A stretch of DNA of 64,000 nt from Pseudomonas sp. Irchel s3b2 (GCF_900187445.1 NZ_FYEB01000001.1:372001-436000), one strand, 5' to 3'; counted from the stretch's first letter, positions 52,051 to 61,272 are shown. Notes: generated by a model not told the origin, from the letters alone. Numbers and translations are program-made.

Positions 52051-53070
52051 CTAAACCTCGACGGGTACGGTCAGCTTTGGGCTACCCAGCGCATGAGTCT
52101 TCGAATCAAAAAACCGCAGCTCCACTCCCGTCCCCTCAAACACCTTCGCGTAATGCCGCTTCTGATGCTGGATGAACGCCTTGCTGCGCGGGTAAATCGA
52201 GATTGCCACGGTCTTCGGCTTCGCCTGGCGTAATGCATGAATGATGTGACTGTCCTGCTCGCCAAGGGCATGCCCGAAGATGCACAGCCCATCGCCATGG
52301 CCCAGTAACTGGTCGTAGCAGAACGACAGGTAATCCGAGCTGCGAATGGTTTTGAGTTTGTCCTGGGTCGGACCTTCGGTGACGAACAGCGGCACGTCGT
52401 CGAGGGTCTTGATCGTATTGTTGATGGCGAAACTGCCCAGCAACGTACCCTCGGTCGACATCAGTTTACGCGCCGTGCCGTCCTGATTGCGCACCAGATG
52501 CAGGCCGCCGTGCAGGTACAGCAACCGGGTTTTGTCTGTCGCGGTGAGGCTCAAATCAAAGCGCGGCTCGGTGCCCTGGAACAGATCGGTAATAGCGTCA
52601 GGCCGGTGCTGGATCGACCAGTAGTTGAGCAAGTCGTAATTGGTGGTGAACACCGTCCGATAACTGCCCAGTTCCTGACTGATCGTCGCCAGCGTCGAGG
52701 GCACCACCAACCGCCAAGGGATATGCACCGCATGCACGGTGTTGATCAGCGCTTCCTTGATCGCGTAATAGCGATTGCGCGGCGCGGCAGAGCTGACGGC
52801 CAACGCCTTGTTGACCCGGCTGGTGGTTTTCAGCGCCCCAAGCACTTGTTCGAAACTGCGCGACTGCATGGCGTCGAACACGCTCAGTTCGGATTGGCTC
52901 AGAGGCTTTTCTTCGACGATACGGGCGTTTTCGAACAGCGAGTCGTAGCCGAAGTCGTCCCATACCGCACGACTGGCACCGTTACCCACCAGCAATCCGC
53001 CGAAAGAGGCGGTGGTGCGCAAGGCGTTCCAGTCTTCAAGTTGGGCATCGACATCCTGGAAATCGGTCAT
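52051..53070 (-). CDS. DUF4917 protein with SIR2-like fold features
   Basis: A 339-residue soluble protein. It shows the spaced motifs of SIR2-like NAD-binding proteins: GLLVGNGASRAVWDDF (25-40, in place of GAGIS), VFTTNYDLLNYWS (140-152, the TTNYD seen in defence-associated SIR2 domains), LLYLHGGLHLV (183-193, the catalytic-His region) and CIFGHALGEQDSHI (263-276). I recognise it as DUF4917-like. SIR2-like domains in bacterial defence cleave NAD+, but no partner gene is adjacent, so an anti-phage role is only a possibility. Composition is ordinary. Confidence 0.78.
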   Translation of the reverse strand: MTDFQDVDAQLEDWNALRTTASFGGLLVGNGASRAVWDDFGYDSLFENARIVEEKPLSQSELSVFDAMQSRSFEQVLGALKTTSRVNKALAVSSAAPRNRYYAIKEALINTVHAVHIPWRLVVPSTLATISQELGSYRTVFTTNYDLLNYWSIQHRPDAITDLFQGTEPRFDLSLTATDKTRLLYLHGGLHLVRNQDGTARKLMSTEGTLLGSFAINNTIKTLDDVPLFVTEGPTQDKLKTIRSSDYLSFCYDQLLGHGDGLCIFGHALGEQDSHIIHALRQAKPKTVAISIYPRSKAFIQHQKRHYAKVFEGTGVELRFFDSKTHALGSPKLTVPVEV

Positions 53071-53227
53071 TGCGTTAGTCGTCTCAAAACAAAAGGTCTG
53101 ATGGACGGCGACTTTATCACGCCCCGGTGTTGAGCCAGATCAAGGTATGGCGTGACTGATAGGTCGACTCTGTGCGCTCCCGCCAAATCAGCGTTGCCGA
53201 TTTCGGTTTCAGCCAGGAGACTCGCGC

Positions 53228-54376
53228 ATGAGCAGTACGTTTTTCATCCCCTCCGTCAACATCATGGGCACCGGCTGCCTCGATGAAGCCATGGACGCCA
53301 TTCGCAAGTATGGTTTTCGCAAGGCGCTGATCGTCACCGACACCGGGTTGGCCGAGGCTGGCGTGGCGAAGATGATTGCCGGGAAACTGGCGCTGCAGGA
53401 CATCGACTCTGTGGTCTTCGACGGCGCCAAGCCGAATCCGAGCATCGTCAACGTCGAACTTGGTCTGGGCCTGCTCAAGGAAAGTCGCTGTGATTTCGTG
53501 GTATCGCTGGGCGGCGGTTCGCCTCACGACTGCGCCAAGGGCATCGCCTTGTGCGCCACAAACGGTGGGACGATTCGTGACTACGAAGGTGTCGATCAGT
53601 CGGCCAAACCGCAAATGCCGTTGATCGCGATCAACACCACCGCCGGTACCGCCAGCGAGATGACCCGTTTTTGCATCATCACCGACGAATCCCGTCATGT
53701 GAAAATGGCCATCGTCGATCGCAACGTCACGCCGCTGCTGTCAGTCAACGATCCGGCGCTGATGGTCGCCATGCCCAAGGGCCTGACTGCCGCCACTGGC
53801 ATGGACGCACTGACCCACGCCATCGAAGCCTACGTCTCCACGGCGGCCAATCCGATTACCGATGCTTGTGCACTGAAAGCCATTACGTTGATCAGCATTA
53901 ATCTACGCCTCGCCGTACGCGACGGCAGTGACATGATTGCGCGGGAAAACATGGCTTACGCGCAGTTCCTCGCTGGTATGGCGTTCAACAATGCATCCTT
54001 GGGTTATGTCCATGCGATGGCTCACCAGTTGGGCGGGTTCTACGACTTGCCTCATGGCGTGTGCAATGCGGTGCTGCTGCCTCATGTGCAAAGTTTCAAC
54101 GCGCTGGTCTGCGCCGACCGCCTGACCGATGTTGCCCGCGCGATGGGCGCCGACATTCGCGGGTTCAGCACGGAAGAGGGCGCGCAGGCAGCGATCGCGG
54201 CCATTCGCAACCTGGCCAGGGACGTGGAAATCCCCGCCGGTTTACGCGAGCTCGGTGCCAGGCTCAACGACATCCCGGTGCTGGCCAGCAATGCCCTGAA
54301 AGACGCCTGCGGACTGACCAATCCACGGGTGGCGGATCAGCGGCAGATCGAGGAGATTTTCCGCAGCGCGTTCTAA
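53228..54376 (+). CDS. Iron-containing alcohol dehydrogenase (YiaY/ErcA type)
   Basis: A 382-residue group III alcohol dehydrogenase. [14 protein letters not shown] is the NAD-binding loop, and [17 protein letters not shown] a conserved segment. Metal ligands are in [15 protein letters not shown] (Asp and His) and in [18 protein letters not shown] (two His). The family oxidises primary alcohols and diols or reduces aldehydes. It resembles Pseudomonas ErcA as well as E. coli YiaY. Its stop overlaps by 4 bp the stop of the convergent MFS gene. Confidence 0.92.
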   Translation: MSSTFFIPSVNIMGTGCLDEAMDAIRKYGFRKALIVTDTGLAEAGVAKMIAGKLALQDIDSVVFDGAKPNPSIVNVELGLGLLKESRCDFVVSLGGGSPHDCAKGIALCATNGGTIRDYEGVDQSAKPQMPLIAINTTAGTASEMTRFCIITDESRHVKMAIVDRNVTPLLSVNDPALMVAMPKGLTAATGMDALTHAIEAYVSTAANPITDACALKAITLISINLRLAVRDGSDMIARENMAYAQFLAGMAFNNASLGYVHAMAHQLGGFYDLPHGVCNAVLLPHVQSFNALVCADRLTDVARAMGADIRGFSTEEGAQAAIAAIRNLARDVEIPAGLRELGARLNDIPVLASNALKDACGLTNPRVADQRQIEEIFRSAF

Positions 54377-55539
54377 GTGGTTCGACGGCCGGGCGCGAAC
54401 ACTACGCAAAGCAGCGCGCCCACGGCCAGCAAGGTGCATAACAGCGACAATGGCCATGCCTGCTGGCTCGCTATCAGGCTGGCGATACCGCCGATAATGG
54501 CGGCCATCAGTTGGTGAATGAAACCGCTCAACGCCATCGCATAAGCACCCCCGACCGGCGAGCCGTGGTTGGCCAGGGACAGGCTGATCGGGTAAATCAG
54601 CGACTGGCCAAACACCGCAAAACAATAGGGCAACCAGAACAGCAGCGCTATTGACGTGCCGACGATGCTACCCAGCAACATGACTGCGCTGCCGGCCAGT
54701 ACCAGCCCAACGCCTGCCGTCATCAGCTGGCGCTGACCGGTGCGTAACACAAAGCGATTGACCGCCACCGCCCCGAGAAAATAGGCCGCGCTGATTGGCC
54801 AGCCCAACAATCCGTATTCCACTACCGACCAGTTGAAGGGGCCTTGCAGAATCAGTGGCGCCGCGGTGTTGAATGCGACGATCACCCCGTACCCGAGGCC
54901 GCCGACAAGGGCCGGCAACAGAAAGGCTTGATGACCCAGAATGTGCCGGTAGCTCGTCCAGGCGGATGACGGTGTATTCTCTTCTGCCAGCACCGGGAAC
55001 GTGACTCGCGCCACCACCACCGCCATCAACAGGCTCACCCCACCCAACAAGTAAAAAATTGCCGACCAGCCCAGCGCCACTTGGATGATCGACCCCAGGT
55101 ATTGGCCGATACCCAGCGCCACCACGAAGGAAATCGATATCCATGACAACGCTTTGGCCAGCAGATCACCGCGAAAGCTGTCGCGGATCAGCACCCGGGT
55201 CATGACCGAAATTCCGCTGGCGCCTATACCCTGAATCAGTCGAAAAATCAGGAACGATTCAAGCGTCTGGCCCAGCGGCAGGACCAGGTTGCCCACCCCA
55301 TAGATACCGAGTGCCGCGAGCAGCACCGGTTTGCGGCCAATGCGCTGGCCCAGGCTGCCCCAGAACAGCATCGGCAACGCCATGCCGATCAGATAGACCG
55401 CCAACCCCCATGAAACCAGCGAGGCATCTGCGGTTAAATCCCGGGCAATTTCCGGCAGCGCCGACAGATATATGCTCATGCCCAATTGAGCGAGAAAAAC
55501 CGTGCAGCAGGTGATAAGGAGGGTGGTGCTGCTCTTCAT
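54373..55539 (-). CDS. MFS transporter, Bcr/CflA drug-resistance type
   Basis: A 388-residue, 12-helix exporter. It starts [20 protein letters not shown]; motif A appears as [20 protein letters not shown] (about residues 58-77) and motif C-like [17 protein letters not shown] follows. Relatives export bicyclomycin, sulfonamides, chloramphenicol or purines. ATG 55539 has GGGAAG 7 bp upstream; an open frame continuing to 55698 has no family content. It converges on and overlaps the alcohol dehydrogenase gene. Confidence 0.9.
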   Translation of the reverse strand: MKSSTTLLITCCTVFLAQLGMSIYLSALPEIARDLTADASLVSWGLAVYLIGMALPMLFWGSLGQRIGRKPVLLAALGIYGVGNLVLPLGQTLESFLIFRLIQGIGASGISVMTRVLIRDSFRGDLLAKALSWISISFVVALGIGQYLGSIIQVALGWSAIFYLLGGVSLLMAVVVARVTFPVLAEENTPSSAWTSYRHILGHQAFLLPALVGGLGYGVIVAFNTAAPLILQGPFNWSVVEYGLLGWPISAAYFLGAVAVNRFVLRTGQRQLMTAGVGLVLAGSAVMLLGSIVGTSIALLFWLPYCFAVFGQSLIYPISLSLANHGSPVGGAYAMALSGFIHQLMAAIIGGIASLIASQQAWPLSLLCTLLAVGALLCVVFAPGRRTT

Positions 55540-55871
55540 TTGATCTTCCCTGAGTTTCAGCTGCCGATGTGCCGGCCGTGAGTGCGTAAAAGCTCGCTGA
55601 TGAGTTTGCAGAAATGGCGTATCAGCGTCGTCTCCATGTCGGCGCGTAACGTGACTCTGATGGCGGCCTTGCCTTGTGCGGACCATCGGGGAAAACACTG
55701 CCGAAGTAAAAAAACTTGGCGGATATTAACGTAAAGCTTTTCCTTCAACGCGACGCAATTCCAGAGTGCGGTGAACTGCCCTGAAGTGCTGTCGGGCAAT
55801 TGGATGGCGGGGACGAAACGAAACCGGGCTATCCTGCCGACTCAGTCGAACCGAAATCATTGAGCCCTCCC
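55540..55871. other. 332-bp divergent region between MFS and LysR genes
   Basis: A minus-strand open frame of 80 codons (55557-55799) is present, but it lacks a ribosome binding site and recognisable content, so I do not call it. No terminator, REP or RNA gene seen. It must carry the promoters of both flanking genes. Confidence 0.4.
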
Positions 55872-56780
55872 ATGCTGCAAAAAAGCCTGATCCGCCGCCT
55901 CGACCTGATCACTCTCCAACTGTTTGTGGCTGTCCACGAAGAGGGCACCTTGACCCGTGCCGCCGCTCGTGAAGCGATCGCGGTGTCGGCGGCCAGCAAG
56001 CGCTTGATGGAGTTGGAGGAGGCGTTTGGTATCAGCCTGTTCGTGCGCCAGGCCAAGGGCATGACCCTGACGCCGGCCGGCGAAACCCTGCTGCACCACG
56101 CCCGGCAGATGCTGTTCAACGTCGAGAAAATGGGCCTCGAACTGGGCGAACATAGCCACGGTGTACGCGGTTATGTGCGGATGCTCGCCAACCTGTCGGC
56201 GATCATTCAGTTCCTGCCCGAAGACCTTCGAGATTTTTCCGAGCGCCATCCGCAGGTCAAGACCGACCTCGAAGAATGCCCCAGCAGTGGGGTGATTCAA
56301 GGCGTGCTCGATGGCGTGGCGGACCTCGGGATCTGCTCCAGCGACAGTGACGTCAAAGGTCTGCACAGTGTTCTTTATCGCCGGGACAAACTGATGGTGT
56401 TGATGCCGGCCGATCATCCATTGGCGAGTCGTTCGACCCTGGCTTTTGCCGACACGCTGGGCAGTGACTATGTCGGCTTGCACGCCGCCAGCTCCATCAA
56501 CAGGCGCACCCACGCGGCCGCGCGCAAGGCCGGCAAGGTGCTGAGGCTACGGATTCATGTGCCGGGTTTCGACGCCATGTGCCGGATGGTCCAGGCCAAC
56601 ATGGGCATCGGCATCCTGCCGCAAAAGGCTTACGAATTGTTTGGCCGGGCGTTGGGTTTGCACGCGGTGCCGCTGACGGATGACTGGTCGGATCGTGCGT
56701 TGATTCTGGTGGTGCGCGATGAAGCGACGCTGTCGCCGGTAAGCCGGATGCTGTTTGAGCAGTTGCGCGGTCAGGCCTGA
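55872..56780 (+). CDS. LysR-family transcriptional regulator
   Basis: A 302-residue regulator. The helix-turn-helix is LQLFVAVHEEGTLTRAAARE followed by AIAVSAASKRLMELEEAFG; the effector domain shows DLEECPSSGVIQGVLDGVAD and MVQANMGIGILPQKAYELFG. ATG 55872 (MLQKSLIRRLDL) is preferred to the in-frame start at 55800. It is in the same direction as the CoA-transferase, HMG-CoA-lyase-like and MFS genes, 182 bp upstream of the first, and probably controls them. Confidence 0.9.
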   Translation: MLQKSLIRRLDLITLQLFVAVHEEGTLTRAAAREAIAVSAASKRLMELEEAFGISLFVRQAKGMTLTPAGETLLHHARQMLFNVEKMGLELGEHSHGVRGYVRMLANLSAIIQFLPEDLRDFSERHPQVKTDLEECPSSGVIQGVLDGVADLGICSSDSDVKGLHSVLYRRDKLMVLMPADHPLASRSTLAFADTLGSDYVGLHAASSINRRTHAAARKAGKVLRLRIHVPGFDAMCRMVQANMGIGILPQKAYELFGRALGLHAVPLTDDWSDRALILVVRDEATLSPVSRMLFEQLRGQA

Positions 56781-56804
56781 ATATTCTCGATTGGATGGGC
56801 GGGC

Positions 56805-56835
56805 CTCTTCGCGGGCAAGCCTCGCTCCTACAGGG
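56805..56835. repeat. Single REP unit, family A
   Basis: CTCTTCGCGGGCAAGCCTCG followed by CTCCTACAGGG, without an inverted partner, between the LysR and CoA-transferase genes. Confidence 0.85.
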
Positions 56836-56962
56836 TTTTGGCAATTCCCAGCCAGCCGGGCATTCGCATTTCGCGAACGCTCGTTGCCAACTGAAGGTTG
56901 GATTCCTTGCCCCTCGGTCCTCTAGCCTTGGCTCATATTCCAAGAACAAGAGGTACCCCGCG

Positions 56963-58156
56963 ATGACTGCCCCTTTGAGTGCAATCAAAGTGATCGAGAT
57001 CGGCACACTGATCGCCGCGCCGTTCGCGGCGCGCATGCTCGCCGAGTTCGGCGCCGAAGTGATCAAGATCGAAGCCATGGGCCAGGGTGATCCCCTGCGC
57101 AAATGGCGCAAGCTGCACGAAGGCACTTCGCTGTGGTGGTACCTGCAATCGCGAAACAAGAAGTCCCTGGCGCTGAATCTGAAATCCCCCGAAGGCATCG
57201 AGCTGGTCAAGCAACTGGCGACCGACGCCGATGTGCTGATCGAAAACCTGCGCCCCGGTGCCCTGGAAAAACTCGGCCTGGGCTGGGACGTGTTGCATGC
57301 CCTCAATCCCAACCTGACGCTGGTGCGCATTTCCGGTTATGGCCAGACCGGCCCGTACCGTGATCGTCCGGGGTTCGGTGCCATCGGCGAGGCCATGGGC
57401 GGGATTCGCTACACCACCGGCACCCCCGGTTCACCGCCGGCCCGAGTGGGTGTGAGTCTCGGCGATTCGCTGGCCTCGCTGCATGCGGTGATCGGCGCCT
57501 TGATATCGCTGCTGCGAGTCAAGACCGGGCAGGGCGGCGGGCAGGTGGTGGATGTGTCTTTGGCCGAAAGCGTGTTCAACGTGATGGAAAGTCTGGTGCC
57601 GGAATACGACATGTTGGGCCACGTTCGTGAGCGCAGCGGCGGGGCATTGCCGGGTATCGCGCCGTCCAATACCTATCTGACTGCTGACGGTGCCTACGTG
57701 GTGATCGCCGGCAACAGCGACCCGATCTATAAGCGCCTGATGGCGGTGATCGGTCGGGTCGATCTGGCCGAAGCGCCGGAGTTTGCGCATAACGATGGCC
57801 GCGCCGCCAAAAGTAATGTGCTAGACGCAGCAATCACTCACTGGACCAGCAGCCTGCCTATCGACGAAGTGCTGTCGGCCCTGGAAGCCGCCGAAGTCCC
57901 GGCCGGGCGCATCTACTCGGTAGCCGACATCGTTGCCGATCCGCATTACCAGGCGCGGGGCATGCTGCTCAGCGCCGAACTGCCCGGTGGTGCCACGGTG
58001 AAGATGCCGGGCATCGTACCAAAAATGTCCGAGACCCCCGGCGGCGTGAACTGGTCGGGACCGAGTCTGGGTCAGCACACCGACGGCATCCTCGCGGGGC
58101 TGGGCCTGACTGACCAGGATATTGAACGGCTGAAAGCTGAAGGGGTGGTGCAATGA
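56963..58156 (+). CDS. CaiB/BaiF family (class III) CoA-transferase
   Basis: A 397-residue enzyme with the class III opening KVIEIGTLIAAPFAARMLAE, GAEVIKIEAMGQGDPLR, the conserved NKKSLALNLKSPEG loop and RISGYGQTGPYRDRPGFG. VVDVSLAESVFNVME includes the active-site region. It moves CoA between carboxylic acids, for example from succinyl-CoA to a dicarboxylate. ATG 56963 was selected; upstream in-frame sequence runs into a REP. The stop overlaps the HMG-CoA-lyase-like gene by 4 bp (ATGA), implying that its product is that enzyme's substrate. Confidence 0.9.
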   Translation: MTAPLSAIKVIEIGTLIAAPFAARMLAEFGAEVIKIEAMGQGDPLRKWRKLHEGTSLWWYLQSRNKKSLALNLKSPEGIELVKQLATDADVLIENLRPGALEKLGLGWDVLHALNPNLTLVRISGYGQTGPYRDRPGFGAIGEAMGGIRYTTGTPGSPPARVGVSLGDSLASLHAVIGALISLLRVKTGQGGGQVVDVSLAESVFNVMESLVPEYDMLGHVRERSGGALPGIAPSNTYLTADGAYVVIAGNSDPIYKRLMAVIGRVDLAEAPEFAHNDGRAAKSNVLDAAITHWTSSLPIDEVLSALEAAEVPAGRIYSVADIVADPHYQARGMLLSAELPGGATVKMPGIVPKMSETPGGVNWSGPSLGQHTDGILAGLGLTDQDIERLKAEGVVQ

Positions 58157-59079
58157 TCACTGATTATTCCGAGACGCTGATCGTTCAGGAAGTCTCCCCT
58201 CGTGATGGCTTGCAGATCGAGCCGACCTGGGTCGAAACCGTCGACAAGATTGCGCTGATCGATCAGTTGTCGCTGGCGGGGTTCAGCCGTATCGAAGCAG
58301 GTTCGTTCGTTTCGCCCAAGGCCATCCCAGCGCTGCGCGATGGCGAGCAGGTGTTCAAGGGCATCGCCCGACGGCCGGGCGTGATCTATGTCGCATTGAT
58401 CCCCAACCTCAAAGGCGCACAACGAGCGCTGGACTCAGGGGCCGATGAGCTGAACCTGGTGATGTCCGCCAGCCAGACCCACAACCTGGCGAATATGCGG
58501 ATGCGCTGCGAGGCGTCATTGGCGGCGTTTGGCGAGATCGTCGAATTCGTTCGCGGAACCCAGGTGCGGCTCAACGGTAGCATCGCCACGACCTTCGGTT
58601 GCCCGTTCGAAGGCGGGATCGATGAGGACCGAGTGCTGCAAATCGTCGACGCCTATCAAGAGTTCGGAATCCAGGGCATTACTTTGGCCGACACCACTGG
58701 CATGGCTAATCCGCGTCAGGTCGATCGCTTGGTGCGCAGAGTCTTGCAGCTGGTTTCGCCGGCTGATCTGAGCCTGCATTTCCATAACACTCGCGGCCTC
58801 GGTCTGTGCAACGTCCTGGCCGCCTACGAGGCCGGTGCCCGCCGCTTCGATGCGGCCCTTGGCGGCCTTGGCGGTTGCCCGTTTGCACCGGGTGCTTCGG
58901 GCAATATTTGCACTGAAGATCTGGTCAACCTATGTGATGAAATCGGTATTCACACCGGCATCGATCTGCCGTTGTTGCTGAAGTTGTCCCGAGGGTTACC
59001 GGAGTTGCTGGGCCACGAAGTACCTGGGCAACTCGCCAAGGCCGGGCGCAATTGCGACCTGCACCCGACACCTTCCTGA
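58153..59079 (+). CDS. Hydroxymethylglutaryl-CoA lyase family enzyme
   Basis: A 308-residue TIM-barrel lyase. Diagnostic segments are VQEVSPRDGLQIEPTWV (Arg and Asp of the metal site), GFSRIEAGSFVSPKAIPAL, LHFHNTRGLGL (the HxH metal ligands) and the lid GLGGCPFAPGASGN with the catalytic Cys. It cleaves HMG-CoA to acetyl-CoA and acetoacetate, or a similar 3-hydroxy-3-methyl acyl-CoA. Coupling to a CoA-transferase and an organic-anion MFS indicates use of an external branched acid rather than leucine breakdown alone. Confidence 0.9.
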   Translation: MITDYSETLIVQEVSPRDGLQIEPTWVETVDKIALIDQLSLAGFSRIEAGSFVSPKAIPALRDGEQVFKGIARRPGVIYVALIPNLKGAQRALDSGADELNLVMSASQTHNLANMRMRCEASLAAFGEIVEFVRGTQVRLNGSIATTFGCPFEGGIDEDRVLQIVDAYQEFGIQGITLADTTGMANPRQVDRLVRRVLQLVSPADLSLHFHNTRGLGLCNVLAAYEAGARRFDAALGGLGGCPFAPGASGNICTEDLVNLCDEIGIHTGIDLPLLLKLSRGLPELLGHEVPGQLAKAGRNCDLHPTPS

Positions 59080-59092
59080 ACCCACCACGAAC

Positions 59093-59200
59093 CCTGTAGG
59101 AGCGAGCGGTGCGGCGATCCGACTTGCCCGCGAAAGCGGTCTGCCATTCAGCATCGATGGAGGCTGACACACCGCCTTCTCGGGCAAGCCTCGCTCCTAC
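59093..59200. repeat. REP pair, family A, with the 15-bp longer variant half
   Basis: Left half GTAGGAGCGAGCGGTGCGG then CGATCCGACTTGCCCGCGAA, the same insertion type as at 15008 with one base different; right half TTCTCGGGCAAGCCTCGCTC. It lies between the lyase and MFS genes. Confidence 0.85.
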
Positions 59201-59282
59201 AAAAAAGCGCGTTCACTGAACACCTCAACCAGACAACAAAAACAATCGGGGCTCTCACGTGAAGCCCATCTGGAGAAACACT

Positions 59283-60614
59283 ATGAGCCTCAATGTACTG
59301 GAGGCGGGCGCGAGCCCGTCCGTTAGCCACGACGCCGAAAAAGCCCTGGTCCGCAAAGTCGCTTGGCGACTGATGCCGCTGATCATGGTCTGCTACCTGT
59401 TCGCGTTTTTCGACCGCATCAACATCAGCTTCGCCAAGTTCCAGTTGCAGGCCGATCTGAGCCTGAGCGATACCGCTTATGGCCTCGGCGCCGGGCTGTT
59501 TGTAGTGGGTTACGTGATCTTCGAAGTGCCGAGCAACATGATGCTCTACAAAGTCGGTGCGCGGCGCTGGATCGCCCGGATCATGATGTCCTGGGGTATC
59601 GCCACGGCAGCCATGGTCTTCGTCGACAGCGAATGGCAGTTCTACGCCTTGCGCTTCGTGATCGGTGCGATGGAAGCGGGTTTCGCGCCGGGCGTACTGT
59701 ATTACCTGACGCTGTGGTTCCCGCAGCACTATCGCGGGCGCATCACGTCGATGCTGTTTCTCGCGTCGGCGTTTGCCGGGCTGGTTGGCGCACCGTTCTC
59801 CGGGCTGGTGCTGCAACACTTTGATGGCCTCCTTGATATGCGCGGCTGGCATTGGCTGTTTCTGCTCGGTGGCGTGCCTTGCATCGGCCTCGGTTTGTTG
59901 GTGCTGACTTTGCTCAAGGACCGCATCGAAGACGCCCATTGGCTGACCTTGTCGGAGAAGACGCTGCTCGCCAGCCGTATCGCTCACCACGAACCGCACA
60001 AGAGCGGCGGTTCCTTGCTGGCGGCGCTGCGGATCCCGGGTTTCCTGACGTTGGGGCTGATCTACTTTCTGATTCAAGTGGCGTCTTATGGCTTGAATTT
60101 CTGGGCCCCGCAATTGATCCGCAGTGCCGGCACCGAGAGTCCGGTGATGATCGGTCTGCTGACCGCCATTCCCTACATCTGCGGCGCCATCAGCATGGTG
60201 GTGATCGGGCGGTTGTCCGATGCCACCGGCGAGCGGCGCAAGTTTGTCGCAGGTTTAGTGGCGGTAGGTGCGGTGGGGTTCTTCTGCGCAGGGATCTTCG
60301 CTAACCACACGACCTTCCTGATTGTCGCACTGGGTTTGCTCGGTGCCGGGATCATCGCCTCCATCCCGAGCTTCTGGACCTTGCCGCCAAAACTGCTGGC
60401 CGGTGCCGGCGCAGGTGCTGCTGGCGGGATCGCGGTGATCAACACCCTTGGCCAGTTCGGTGGGATCGTCAGCCCGGTCATGGTCGGACGGATCAAGGAC
60501 CTGACCGGCAGCACTACCCCTGCGCTGTATGTCATCGGCGTCGCCGCGCTGATTGCTGCTGCGTTGCTGTTGTGGGGGTTGCCGCAGAAGCTGCGCACGC
60601 TCGACAAATACTAA
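59283..60614 (+). CDS. MFS transporter, anion:cation symporter (ACS) family
   Basis: A 443-residue, 12-helix transporter. VCYLFAFFDRINISFAKFQL in helix 1 and FFDRxNxSFA are characteristic of the ACS family (phthalate, tartrate, 4-hydroxyphenylacetate, hexuronates). VPSNMMLYKVGARRWIARIM is the loop 2-3 motif. It probably imports the acid that the CoA-transferase activates. ATG 59283 follows ATCTGGAGAAACACT. Confidence 0.92.
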   Translation: MSLNVLEAGASPSVSHDAEKALVRKVAWRLMPLIMVCYLFAFFDRINISFAKFQLQADLSLSDTAYGLGAGLFVVGYVIFEVPSNMMLYKVGARRWIARIMMSWGIATAAMVFVDSEWQFYALRFVIGAMEAGFAPGVLYYLTLWFPQHYRGRITSMLFLASAFAGLVGAPFSGLVLQHFDGLLDMRGWHWLFLLGGVPCIGLGLLVLTLLKDRIEDAHWLTLSEKTLLASRIAHHEPHKSGGSLLAALRIPGFLTLGLIYFLIQVASYGLNFWAPQLIRSAGTESPVMIGLLTAIPYICGAISMVVIGRLSDATGERRKFVAGLVAVGAVGFFCAGIFANHTTFLIVALGLLGAGIIASIPSFWTLPPKLLAGAGAGAAGGIAVINTLGQFGGIVSPVMVGRIKDLTGSTTPALYVIGVAALIAAALLLWGLPQKLRTLDKY

Positions 60615-60719
60615 GGCGATTGTGCACAAGGCCTTTCATGGGCAAGCGAAGAGGTCGGAATCAGGTGTGAACTGGAGTGGGCGGATTGGGGAGGGGTCTA
60701 CCCAGTGCCTCCGTTGCCG

Positions 60720-61004
60720 TTACCAAGTGGTGGGTGGAAGACGCCGAGTATGGAAGACCCTTAGTACCTGTAAGCGCCCTTGACGAACTCGATAGGGAAT
60801 CAGATAGGGCCGATCTGGCAAGACCCACTCCCTGGTGCCGGGCAGTCGTCCTTCGCGGCCTGTAGCCGGAAAGCGAGCAAGATGTTCGATGCTGATGAGA
60901 ATGGCCTGGACGAAGTCTGCTGCAGCCTTTGGATTTTCCATTGCGATGTATGCGGCTTCGTCATCCAGGTTCTTTAATGCGGTACGCAACCACTCAACGT
61001 GCAT
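60720..61004 (-). CDS. RelE/ParE-family toxin
   Basis: A 94-residue protein of the RelE/ParE fold: VEWLRTALKNLDDEAAYIA at the N-terminus, ISIEHLARFPATGREGRLPG in the middle and the terminal strands YLIPYRVRQGRLQVLRVFHT. ParE members poison gyrase, RelE members cut mRNA; this spacing is closer to ParE. It overlaps the antitoxin gene by 11 bp and is read second, as usual for such pairs. Confidence 0.9.
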   Translation of the reverse strand: MHVEWLRTALKNLDDEAAYIAMENPKAAADFVQAILISIEHLARFPATGREGRLPGTREWVLPDRPYLIPYRVRQGRLQVLRVFHTRRLPPTTW

Positions 61005-61233
61005 TGGCTGTCCACTTGTCAGCGATTGCTTTCACTTCCTCTGGCGTTGCGAAGTCACCTGCATCGGCCTCACTCAAAGCTTTCTGAATCTCCTCGACTT
61101 GCCAGGCTTCCCGGGCCAGATACTCACGCAGCGCATCCACGGCAAGAAATGACTTGCTGCGGCCCGTCGCTTTGGAAAGATGGGCGAGGGTATCGGCGAG
61201 TTCGTCTGGCAGACGCAGCGACATGACGGACAT
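60994..61233 (-). CDS. Ribbon-helix-helix antitoxin (RelB/ParD-like)
   Basis: A 79-residue protein. SVMSLRLPDELADTLAHLSK is the RHH strand and first helix, ATGRSKSFLAVDALREYLAR the second helix, and an acidic C-terminus wraps the toxin. It should bind the palindrome 13-39 bp upstream of its ATG and repress the pair. A second ATG at 61224 (MSLRLPD) is also possible. Confidence 0.9.
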   Translation of the reverse strand: MSVMSLRLPDELADTLAHLSKATGRSKSFLAVDALREYLAREAWQVEEIQKALSEADAGDFATPEEVKAIADKWTANAR

Positions 61234-61245
61234 GGGAGTCTCGAT

Positions 61246-61272
61246 GTAGTGGTTTGTAATACAACATACTAC
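61246..61272. promoter_or_regulatory. Toxin-antitoxin operator palindrome
   Basis: GTAGT, GGT, TTGTAATACAA, CAT, ACTAC. The core TTGTA-A-TACAA is a perfect palindrome and the outer GTAGT/ACTAC also match. It lies 13-39 bp upstream of the antitoxin ATG, the autoregulatory position expected of RHH antitoxins. Confidence 0.7.

Noticed and set aside
55557..55799. 80-codon minus-strand frame upstream of the Bcr-type MFS gene
   Set aside because: No ribosome binding site, no similarity recognised, and it lies in a divergent promoter region.
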